Assembly: GCA_002780675.1 (NCBI GenBank)
Contig: PEUR01000107.1
Location: 1 to 12,438 of the forward strand
From: Gallionellales bacterium CG03_land_8_20_14_0_80_55_15
GTDB taxonomy: Bacteria; Pseudomonadota; Gammaproteobacteria; Burkholderiales; Gallionellaceae
Reading direction: 5' to 3'
Length of the DNA stretch: 12,438 nucleotides
Every line of letters begins with the position of its first letter. Positions within the stretch are counted from its first letter, which is position 1. A model generated the notes under the pieces. That model was not told the origin of the DNA and made no database searches. It saw nothing but the letters and a program-made list of their open reading frames with translations. Below, piece after piece: positions 5,971 to 12,438 of this stretch. Made by a program: the position numbers and the translations under genes.

Positions 5971-7288
5971 TCCGATAGCTGCTATCGCCACGGCGCAAGG
6001 CCGTGGGGGTGTCGGCGTAGTGCGTGTTTCAGGCAAGGAAATCTCTGCTATCGCAGTTGCCGTTCTCGGCAAATTGCCAGTACCTCGCCATGCCACTTAC
6101 GGTGATTTTCTGGATGAAAAGGGTGAGGTTATAGATCAGGGCATTGCCTTGTATTTTTCTGCACCGCATTCTTATACCGGCGAAGATGTTCTTGAATTAC
6201 AGGGACACGGCGGAACGGCCATTTTGCAATTGCTGTTGCAGCGCTGTCTTGGCTTGGGCGCACGTCTGGCTGAACCCGGGGAGTTTACACGCCGCGCTTT
6301 TTTGAATGACAAAATTGATTTGGCTCAAGCCGAAAGTGTCGCCGACCTGATTGCGGCAACCACCACAGAAGCGGCGCGCAGCGCGGTACGTTCCTTGCAG
6401 GGCGATTTTTCTGCGGCGGTCAATGTGCTGGTGGATGTTTTGCTCCGTCTGCGCATGTTGACCGAGGCGATGCTGGACTTTCCAGAAGAGGATATTGATG
6501 TTTCCGATACTACTCTGCGCGACAAGTTGCTGCACGATGCTCAAACAAAACTACAGCAAATCATCGCCACGGCGAAACAGGGTAGCCTGCTGCGTGAAGG
6601 GGCGCATATCGCGCTGGTAGGACGGCCCAATGTGGGCAAATCGAGCCTGTTAAACCGTCTGTCGGGTGAAGAGGTGGCATTGGTCAGCGATGTGCCGGGA
6701 ACGACGCGCGACGTGATACGTCAGGCAATACAAATACACGGTGTGCCGTTGCACATTATGGATACAGCGGGACTGCGAAGTTCTCGGGATGCAGTCGAGA
6801 ACATGGGCATGGCGCGCACCCATCAGGCCGTTCTAAAGGCTGATTTGATTTTGTTGCTGCTGGATGCCGACATGGGGTGCAGCGAGGAAGACTGGAAGAT
6901 TTTCTCCAGCTTTCCCGCAGACATTCCTCATCTCAAAGTGTTCAATAAGGCAGACCTGATTAAGGATATGCCTGATGCGCAGAGGGAAGAAGGCATATAC
7001 ATTTCCGCCAAGACGGGGGAGGGAATCGAACAGTTTCGCGATCAATTGCTCAAACTGATTGGCTGGAATAATCAGGAAAGCAGTGCGTTCATTGCCAGAG
7101 AACGCCATTTAATTGCGTTAAATCTGGCACAGACCCACCTCGACCACGCATCTTTGCAGGTGAATATGCCGGAACTATTTGCCGAGGAGTTACGTCTCGC
7201 CCAGCAATCCTTGAACAGCATCACCGGCAGGTTTACTGCCGACGATCTTTTGGGCGAAATATTCAGTCGCTTCTGTATCGGAAAATAA
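5951..7288 (+). CDS. mnmE: tRNA modification GTPase MnmE (TrmE)
   Basis: Partner of MnmG in forming the 5-carboxymethylaminomethyl group on wobble U34 of certain tRNAs. The 445-residue product has the tetrahydrofolate-binding N-terminal domain (DPIAAIATAQGRGGVGVVRVSG, then HSYTGEDVLELQGHGG and GEFTRRAFLNDKIDL). The helical domain is interrupted by a G domain with P-loop GRPNVGKSS (224-232), switch PGTTRD (249-254), DTAG (271-274), NKAD (332-335) and SAK (352-354). It ends with the invariant CIGK (442-445, catalytic C442). The start is GTG 5951 inside the yidC end, with GAGG (5941-5944) 6 nt ahead; no nearby ATG fits the conserved N-terminus. It is the last gene before an 85-bp spacer with a parS site. 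Confidence 0.96.
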   Translation: MQQQNADPIAAIATAQGRGGVGVVRVSGKEISAIAVAVLGKLPVPRHATYGDFLDEKGEVIDQGIALYFSAPHSYTGEDVLELQGHGGTAILQLLLQRCLGLGARLAEPGEFTRRAFLNDKIDLAQAESVADLIAATTTEAARSAVRSLQGDFSAAVNVLVDVLLRLRMLTEAMLDFPEEDIDVSDTTLRDKLLHDAQTKLQQIIATAKQGSLLREGAHIALVGRPNVGKSSLLNRLSGEEVALVSDVPGTTRDVIRQAIQIHGVPLHIMDTAGLRSSRDAVENMGMARTHQAVLKADLILLLLDADMGCSEEDWKIFSSFPADIPHLKVFNKADLIKDMPDAQREEGIYISAKTGEGIEQFRDQLLKLIGWNNQESSAFIARERHLIALNLAQTHLDHASLQVNMPELFAEELRLAQQSLNSITGRFTADDLLGEIFSRFCIGK

Positions 7289-7295
7289 TTGTAGC

Positions 7296-7311
7296 TGTTC
7301 CACGTGAAACA
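7296..7311. promoter_or_regulatory. parS-like site (one mismatch)
   Basis: TGTTCCACGTGAAACA matches the 16-bp parS consensus at 15 positions; the left half has C where the perfect palindrome has T. The flanks GC/GC extend the near-palindrome to 20 bp (7294-7313). It lies in the mnmE-mnmG spacer, 6.5 kb from the first site and 2.6 kb upstream of parA. One-mismatch parS sites are commonly functional in other bacteria. Confidence 0.85.
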
Positions 7312-7340
7312 GCATATTTCGGATTGTGTTCGGTCTGTTG

Positions 7341-7346
7341 TATGAT
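7341..7346 (+). promoter_or_regulatory. Possible -10 element for mnmG
   Basis: TATGAT (5/6 to TATAAT) sits 27 nt before the mnmG ATG. At 17 bp upstream the -35 position reads TTCGGA, only 3/6, so the promoter is weak or needs activation. The region between this site and the mnmE stop holds the parS, so ParB binding could affect it. Confidence 0.3.
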
Positions 7347-7373
7347 GCGCCTCCCTTTTTGTTCAGTGGCGAC

Positions 7374-9275
7374 ATGAATTTTCCTGATGTATTCGATGTA
7401 ATTGTGGTGGGCGGCGGCCATGCCGGAACCGAGGCCGCGCTGGTCAGCGCGCGTTCCGGTTGTAAGACCTTGTTAATGAGTCACAATATCGAGACCCTGG
7501 GTCAGATGTCGTGCAACCCTTCCATCGGCGGAATAGGTAAGGGGCACTTGGTCAAAGAGGTAGATGCGCTTGGCGGAGCAATGGCGATGGCGACCGATGA
7601 AGGCGGCATCCAGTTCCGCATCCTCAATTCCAGCAAAGGCTTCGCAGTGCGCGCTACGCGCGCGCAAGCTGACCGTATGCTTTACAAGCAGGCAATCCGT
7701 TCGCGTCTGGAAAATCAGCCCGATCTCTGGTTGTTTCAACAGGCGGTTGATGATTTGCTGGTGGAGCAGGACAAAGTTACCGGTGTCGTTACCCAGCTCG
7801 GACTGCGCTTTAAGGCAAAAACGGTAGTGTTGACCGCCGGTACTTTTCTGGGCGGATTGGTGCATGTGGGACAGGCAAATTATCAGGCGGGGCGTGCGGG
7901 AGACCCTCCCTCGATCAGTCTGGCGCATCGCCTGCGCGAGTTGCAACTGCCGGTAGGGCGCCTGAAAACAGGTACACCGCCGCGCATTGACGGACGTACT
8001 ATCAATTACGCGCTGTTGCGCGAGCAGGCGGGGGATGTTCCGGTGCCGGTGTTTTCCTTTATGGGTAATGCGGCGCAACATCCCCGGCAAATGCCTTGCT
8101 GGATTACCGATACGAATGAACGGACGCATGACATTATTCGCGGTGGACTGGATCGTTCGCCTATGTTTACCGGTGTCATTGAGGGAATAGGACCGCGTTA
8201 CTGTCCTTCAATTGAAGACAAAATTACCCGTTTCGCCGATAAAAATTCACACCAGATTTTTCTGGAACCAGAAGGATTGACTACGCACGAGGTCTATCCG
8301 AACGGGATTTCAACCAGTTTGCCGTTCGATGTGCAGCTCGAATTAGTGCGTTCCATTAAAGGCTTGGAAAATGCGCACATTTTGCGACCCGGCTATGCGA
8401 TTGAGTATGATTTTTTCAATCCTTCAGGATTAAAAAACTCTTTGGAGACCAAGGCGATACGCGGGTTATTTTTTGCCGGACAAATTAATGGCACGACGGG
8501 TTACGAAGAAGCTGCGGCACAGGGTTTGTTGGCGGGCTTGAATGCATCGCTCCAGGTTCGCGAAATGGAAGCGTGGTGTCCGCGTCGCGACGAAGCGTAT
8601 CTGGGGGTGTTGGTGGACGACTTGATTACCCAGGGGGTAACTGAACCTTATCGCATGTTTACCAGTCGTGCCGAATACCGTTTGCAATTGCGCGAAGACA
8701 ATGCCGATCTGCGTTTGACTGAAACGGGAAGAAAATTGGGTGTCGTTGATGATGCACGATGGCGCGCCTTCGAGAAAAAGCGTGAGGCGATTGTTCTGGA
8801 AGAGCAGCGTATGCGCAGTACATGGGTAAACCCGCATCATTTGCCGCTTGAGGATGCGTTGCGCGTACTGGGCAAAAATATAGAGCGGGAGTATTCACTT
8901 TACGAGTTGCTGCGACGACCCAATGTAAATTACGCCGGATTGCTTACTTTGCCTGGTGCGGGTGTCGCAGTAGAGGACGAGAAGGTGGCCGAGCAAGTAG
9001 AAATACAGGCCAAGTATCAAGGCTATATTGAGCGCCAAGATGAGGAAATAGCGCGCAATAGTCACAATGAGGTAATGCGTTTGCCGGATAATCTGGATTA
9101 CAGCCAAGTTCGCGGGCTATCCATAGAGGCAAAACAAAAACTCAATCAATTCAAGCCTGAAACGATAGGCCAAGCGGCGCGCATTGCCGGTATTACCCCC
9201 GCCGCGATTTCATTATTGTTGGTTCATCTCAAGCGCGGCTTCCGGGATGCCAAGGCGGGTGAGATAAGCGCATGA
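7374..9275 (+). CDS. mnmG: tRNA uridine-5-carboxymethylaminomethyl modification enzyme MnmG (GidA)
   Basis: FAD enzyme that works with MnmE to build the cmnm5 group on U34 of tRNAs. The 633-residue product opens [20 protein letters not shown], with the dinucleotide-binding motif [10 protein letters not shown] (13-22). It carries [22 protein letters not shown] with C47, the family signature [11 protein letters not shown] with C275, and [17 protein letters not shown]. The two cysteines correspond to C47 and C277 of E. coli. The C-terminal helical region that contacts MnmE follows. I chose ATG 7374 because family similarity begins there; the upstream GTG 7326 would add 16 unlike residues and lie in the putative promoter. 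The Shine-Dalgarno sequence is poor (GTGG). Its stop overlaps the rsmG start by 4 nt (ATGA). Confidence 0.97.
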   Translation: MNFPDVFDVIVVGGGHAGTEAALVSARSGCKTLLMSHNIETLGQMSCNPSIGGIGKGHLVKEVDALGGAMAMATDEGGIQFRILNSSKGFAVRATRAQADRMLYKQAIRSRLENQPDLWLFQQAVDDLLVEQDKVTGVVTQLGLRFKAKTVVLTAGTFLGGLVHVGQANYQAGRAGDPPSISLAHRLRELQLPVGRLKTGTPPRIDGRTINYALLREQAGDVPVPVFSFMGNAAQHPRQMPCWITDTNERTHDIIRGGLDRSPMFTGVIEGIGPRYCPSIEDKITRFADKNSHQIFLEPEGLTTHEVYPNGISTSLPFDVQLELVRSIKGLENAHILRPGYAIEYDFFNPSGLKNSLETKAIRGLFFAGQINGTTGYEEAAAQGLLAGLNASLQVREMEAWCPRRDEAYLGVLVDDLITQGVTEPYRMFTSRAEYRLQLREDNADLRLTETGRKLGVVDDARWRAFEKKREAIVLEEQRMRSTWVNPHHLPLEDALRVLGKNIEREYSLYELLRRPNVNYAGLLTLPGAGVAVEDEKVAEQVEIQAKYQGYIERQDEEIARNSHNEVMRLPDNLDYSQVRGLSIEAKQKLNQFKPETIGQAARIAGITPAAISLLLVHLKRGFRDAKAGEISA

Positions 9276-9907
9276 AACTGGCAGAAGAATTAAACAGTGG
9301 CATCCTTCGACTGGGTTTGAAAATTGACTGTCAGACACAGAACAAGTTGCTGGATTATCTGGCTTTGCTGGTGAAGTGGAACAAGGTTTACAACTTGACC
9401 GCAATCCGTGATCCCGCGCAGATGGTCAGCCACCACTTACTGGATAGTCTGGCGGTGTTGCCTCATCTTTGGGCGGGACGTTGGCTGGATGTCGGTTGCG
9501 GGGCAGGTTTGCCTGGACTCGTGCTGGCCATCGCCCACCCGGATTGGAGCGTGACTTTGCTGGACAGCAACAGCAAAAAAACCGGTTTTGTCCAGCAGGC
9601 GATTATCGAGTTGGGGCTAAAGAATGTGTCGGTTTGTTGTGCAAGGGCGGAAGAATTTACGGTAACAGATAAGTTTGATGGGATTATTTCCCGCGCGTTT
9701 ACCGAGTTGGGGGATTTCCTGCAAATTACGAGCCATCTGCTTGCGCAGCATGGCGGTTGGGTTGCGATGAAGGGGTTGCCTGAACAGGAGTTGGCCAATG
9801 TGCCGAATAACTACCTGGTTGAACAAGTCATCACGTTATGTGTGCCAGGTCTGGATGCTGCGCGTAGTTTAGTTATTGCCAGAAATAAAGAGGAGCAGAC
9901 TCAATGA
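9272..9907 (+). CDS. rsmG: 16S rRNA (guanine-527-N7)-methyltransferase RsmG (GidB)
   Basis: Cytoplasmic SAM-dependent methyltransferase that makes m7G527 in the 530 loop of 16S rRNA. The 211-residue product has the family elements in order: [24 protein letters not shown] (54-60), SAM motif [17 protein letters not shown] (71-86), the acidic LLDSN (96-100), SRAF (140-143) and a late MKG (166-168). The start shares ATGA with the end of mnmG and the stop shares ATGA with parA, indicating a tightly coupled operon. The length is typical of the family. Confidence 0.96.
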   Translation: MKLAEELNSGILRLGLKIDCQTQNKLLDYLALLVKWNKVYNLTAIRDPAQMVSHHLLDSLAVLPHLWAGRWLDVGCGAGLPGLVLAIAHPDWSVTLLDSNSKKTGFVQQAIIELGLKNVSVCCARAEEFTVTDKFDGIISRAFTELGDFLQITSHLLAQHGGWVAMKGLPEQELANVPNNYLVEQVITLCVPGLDAARSLVIARNKEEQTQ

Positions 9908-10686
9908 CCAAGATAATGGCCATAGCCAACCAGAAAGGTGGGGTAGGTAAAACCACAACAACCGTGAATCTGGCAGCCAGCCTGGCCGCCGCCAAGCAGC
10001 GTGTATTACTGGTTGATCTTGATCCTCAGGGTAATGCAACCATGGGCAGCGGTATTGAGAAACGTGATCTGGAGCTGAGCGTTTACCATGTGTTGCTAGG
10101 CAGCAAAACGGTGGGCGAAGTGATCAAAAAATCCGAGATAGGGCAATATTTTGTGCTGCCGGCTAATCGGGATTTGGCGGGTGCAGAAGTTGAACTGGTG
10201 AATTTAGCCCATCGGGAAATGCGTTTGAAAGACGAGATTGACCGTGTGGCAGAAAATTATGATTACGTTCTGATAGATTGCCCTCCAGCACTTAACCTTT
10301 TGACTTTAAACGGATTATGTGCGGCGAAATCGGTGATGATACCGATGCAGTGCGAATACTATGCCTTGGAAGGATTGAGTGATCTGGTCAACACTATCCG
10401 TAGAGTGCGAGCCAGCCTGAACCCGGTGCTGGAAATCGAGGGTCTGTTGCGTACCATGTTTGATCCAAGAAACACGCTGGCGCAGCAAGTATCGGATCAG
10501 TTGCAGCAACATTTTGGCGATAAGGTATATCGTACCGTGATTCCGCGCAACATTCGCTTGGCGGAAGCACCTAGTTATGGAGTTCCGGTGCTTTACCATG
10601 ACAAGGCATCCAAGGGAACTCAGGCTTATCTGGCATTAGCCGCCGAGTTGTTGGCCAACCAGGCGCATTCAGCCAAGCCACAATAA
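9904..10686 (+). CDS. parA: Chromosome partitioning ATPase ParA (Soj)
   Basis: Walker-type ATPase that binds nucleoid DNA non-specifically and moves ParB-parS complexes apart after origin duplication. The 260-residue product begins [20 protein letters not shown]. The deviant Walker A is KGGVGKTT (11-18, signature K11 and catalytic K16), followed by DLDPQGNATMGSG (38-50) with A' aspartate D40. Walker B is VLIDCPP (122-128, D125). IPMQCEYYALEGLSDL and the RNIRLAEAPSYG segment are typical of chromosomal rather than plasmid ParA, which often carries an extra N-terminal HTH; none is present here. The start overlaps rsmG by 4 nt and has AGAGGAG about 8 nt upstream. parB follows after 13 nt. Confidence 0.97.
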   Translation: MTKIMAIANQKGGVGKTTTTVNLAASLAAAKQRVLLVDLDPQGNATMGSGIEKRDLELSVYHVLLGSKTVGEVIKKSEIGQYFVLPANRDLAGAEVELVNLAHREMRLKDEIDRVAENYDYVLIDCPPALNLLTLNGLCAAKSVMIPMQCEYYALEGLSDLVNTIRRVRASLNPVLEIEGLLRTMFDPRNTLAQQVSDQLQQHFGDKVYRTVIPRNIRLAEAPSYGVPVLYHDKASKGTQAYLALAAELLANQAHSAKPQ

Positions 10687-10699
10687 AGGGAAAACCATC

Positions 10700-11554
10700 A
10701 TGACAAAACCACAAAAAGGCTTGGGGCGCGGGCTGGATGCATTGTTATCAGGCGGGAAAAGCGAAAAAGACGATGTGCTTCGCGAGTTGAATGTGTCGCT
10801 GCTCAAGCCTGGAAAGTATCAGCCACGTTCACAGATGGACGAAGCGTCCTTGAACAGTCTGGCATCTTCCATCAAAGCGCAGGGAGTGATGCAGCCCATT
10901 CTGGTGCGGCAGCTCGAAGATAGTAGTTACGAAATAATCGCCGGGGAACGCCGTTGGCGCGCCGCGCAGCTGGCAGGCCTTTCTCATGTACCCGTGCTGG
11001 TGCGCAGCGTTCCAGACAACGCTGCCCTGGCGATGGCGTTAATTGAGAATATCCAGCGCGAGAATCTTAATCCGCTCGAAGAGGCGGCCGGCATCAAGCG
11101 GTTGATAGACGAGTTTAAAATGACGCACCAGCTTGCCGCTGATGCAGTGGGACGATCACGCAGCGCCGCAAGCAATTTGTTACGTTTGCTCAAACTTCCT
11201 GATGAAATTCAGATGAAAATAATGTCCGGAGCATTGGATATGGGGCATGGACGCGCGCTATTAAGCCTGGATGGAGCCAGACAAATCGCTGCGGCAAACA
11301 AAATCTGCCTGGAAGGTTTGTCCGTGCGAGAAACGGAAAAATTGATACAGAAATGGTTAAATCCTGAAACCAGTCAGCCACGTCAAATTACCGTAAAAAG
11401 CCGTGATGTATTGCGTTTACAGGAAGAATTGTCCGAACGCATGGGGACGAATGTTACGATAAAAGAAAAAAACAAGGGCGCGGGGCAATTGGTCATTGAC
11501 TATGTAAATCACGAACAATTGGACGAGTTGATTGCCAACTTGCAAAAAATTTAG
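10700..11554 (+). CDS. parB: Chromosome partitioning protein ParB (Spo0J)
   Basis: CTP-binding clamp that loads at parS and spreads to form the partition complex with ParA. The 284-residue product starts with the ParA-stimulating tail MTKPQKGLGRGLDALLSGG, which has the usual GLGRGLDALL. The CTPase/N-terminal domain contains QPRSQMDEASLNSLASSIKA, QGVMQPILVR, the GERRWRA box (82-88) and ENIQRENLNPLEEA (116-129). A helix-turn-helix for parS lies about 143-165 (HQLAADAVGRSRSAASNLLRLL). The C-terminal dimer domain is about 235-284, ending ELIANLQKI. AAAGGGA (10685-10691) 8-9 nt before the ATG is a strong ribosome binding site. Cognate sites are present at 759 and 7296. Confidence 0.97.
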   Translation: MTKPQKGLGRGLDALLSGGKSEKDDVLRELNVSLLKPGKYQPRSQMDEASLNSLASSIKAQGVMQPILVRQLEDSSYEIIAGERRWRAAQLAGLSHVPVLVRSVPDNAALAMALIENIQRENLNPLEEAAGIKRLIDEFKMTHQLAADAVGRSRSAASNLLRLLKLPDEIQMKIMSGALDMGHGRALLSLDGARQIAAANKICLEGLSVRETEKLIQKWLNPETSQPRQITVKSRDVLRLQEELSERMGTNVTIKEKNKGAGQLVIDYVNHEQLDELIANLQKI

Positions 11555-11564
11555 TTAGAAGGGC

Positions 11565-11594
11565 TTGACTTTGGCTGATGGAATCAAAGACAAT
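11565..11594 (+). promoter_or_regulatory. Possible promoter of the atp operon
   Basis: TTGACT (11565-11570, 5/6) is followed after 18 bp by GACAAT (11589-11594, 4/6). It lies in the 90-bp spacer between the parB stop and the atpI ATG, where an independent ATP synthase promoter is expected. I see no terminator hairpin after parB, so read-through from parAB is also possible. Confidence 0.4.
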
Positions 11595-11644
11595 GCCGAC
11601 AATTCAAAAACCTCGGTACAAAAAATTTGAATCATGTTGCCGAG

Positions 11645-12028
11645 ATGAACGAAACAAAAATAACCATAAAACAAGCCTTTGAAAAGGCAGCGCGCTGGCA
11701 AATAATAGCGACGTTGACCATAGGCATAGCCTCATTACTATTTATAAGCGTTCACGCAGCAATTTCTTCCTTTTTGGGTGGAATCTCAGCCGTAGTTGGC
11801 GGCTATGTGGGTGTGGTGATGACTCGCAGTCGTGTTGACCAATCTGCAGGCGGTGTACTGATTGCATTGCTCAAGGCTGAAATAGCCAAAGTGATGGTAA
11901 TATCAGTGCAGTTGTTGGCGATATTTAAACTTTATGACGGGCTAGTTCCTTTGGCTCTGATAGGTGGGTTAGCGGTATCTGTACTGGTATCTGGTGCAGG
12001 ACTGGGAGCCGTAGGGAATAATAAATAA
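11645..12028 (+). CDS. atpI: ATP synthase protein I (AtpI)
   Basis: Small hydrophobic accessory protein encoded first in many atp operons; it is thought to help c-ring assembly and is not part of the catalytic core. The 127-residue product has a short polar N-terminus (MNETKITIKQAFEKAARWQ). Four probable membrane helices follow: about 20-38 (IIATLTIGIASLLFISVHA), 41-59 (SFLGGISAVVGGYVGVVMT), 75-94 (LLKAEIAKVMVISVQLLAIF) and 98-121. The GG-rich second helix and the KAEIAK stretch are typical. The start is uncertain: ATG 11645 has no Shine-Dalgarno sequence, and an in-frame TTG at 11627 would add six residues without a better site. Its position directly before atpB supports the call. Confidence 0.88.
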   Translation: MNETKITIKQAFEKAARWQIIATLTIGIASLLFISVHAAISSFLGGISAVVGGYVGVVMTRSRVDQSAGGVLIALLKAEIAKVMVISVQLLAIFKLYDGLVPLALIGGLAVSVLVSGAGLGAVGNNK

Positions 12029-12042
12029 TAACTGGATATTGA

Positions 12043-12438
<396 letters not shown>

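Noticed and set aside
7326..7373. GTG start extending mnmG by 16 residues
   Set aside because: The extension is unlike MnmG N-termini and covers the likely promoter; ATG 7374 gives the usual length.
7473..8129. Long minus-strand reading frame of 218 codons opposite mnmG
   Set aside because: The mnmG frame is unmistakable across its whole length; the antisense product has no recognisable motif and is a coding shadow.

Overview
The window is the replication-origin neighbourhood of a bacterial chromosome, most likely a betaproteobacterium of moderate G+C content (my guess is a Nitrosomonadales/Gallionellaceae-type organism; the family is inference from protein flavour and gene order only). The order gyrB-dnaN-dnaA on the minus strand, back to back with rpmH-rnpA-yidD-yidC-mnmE, mnmG-rsmG-parA-parB and atpI-atpB on the plus strand, is the classic proteobacterial origin cluster. 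It resembles the Pseudomonas arrangement but lacks recF between dnaN and gyrB.

Layout: 1-735 holds the N-terminal 245 codons of gyrB (minus strand, running off the left edge). 736-820 is a short spacer with a perfect 16-bp parS site. 821-1921 is dnaN and 2119-3474 is dnaA, both minus. Their 197-bp spacer carries a cluster of DnaA-box-like 9-mers, three of them spaced exactly 11 bp apart, and is my best oriC candidate. The 156-bp dnaA-rpmH spacer is the point where gene orientation diverges. It carries a consensus DnaA box and a near-consensus sigma-70 promoter for rpmH. From 3631 to the right edge every gene is on the plus strand: ribosomal protein L34, the RNase P protein, the YidD/YidC membrane-insertion pair, the MnmE/MnmG tRNA-modification pair, RsmG, the ParA/ParB segregation pair, and the start of the ATP synthase operon (atpI complete, atpB cut by the right edge). 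A second, one-mismatch parS lies between mnmE and mnmG.

Functionally the region joins replication initiation (DnaA, DnaN, GyrB, DnaA boxes), origin segregation (ParA, ParB, two parS), translation and RNA maturation (L34, RnpA, MnmE, MnmG, RsmG), membrane protein biogenesis (YidD, YidC) and energy generation (AtpI, AtpB). Many plus-strand genes overlap or nearly touch, so translational coupling is likely.

I see no mobile element, CRISPR array, tRNA or rRNA, and no novel multi-gene system: the gene content is conserved housekeeping. The most unusual object is a perfect 18-bp inverted repeat with a 4-nt loop (3818-3857) inside the rnpA coding sequence, followed by a run of eight T. The next are the helically phased DnaA-box array and the two parS sites.
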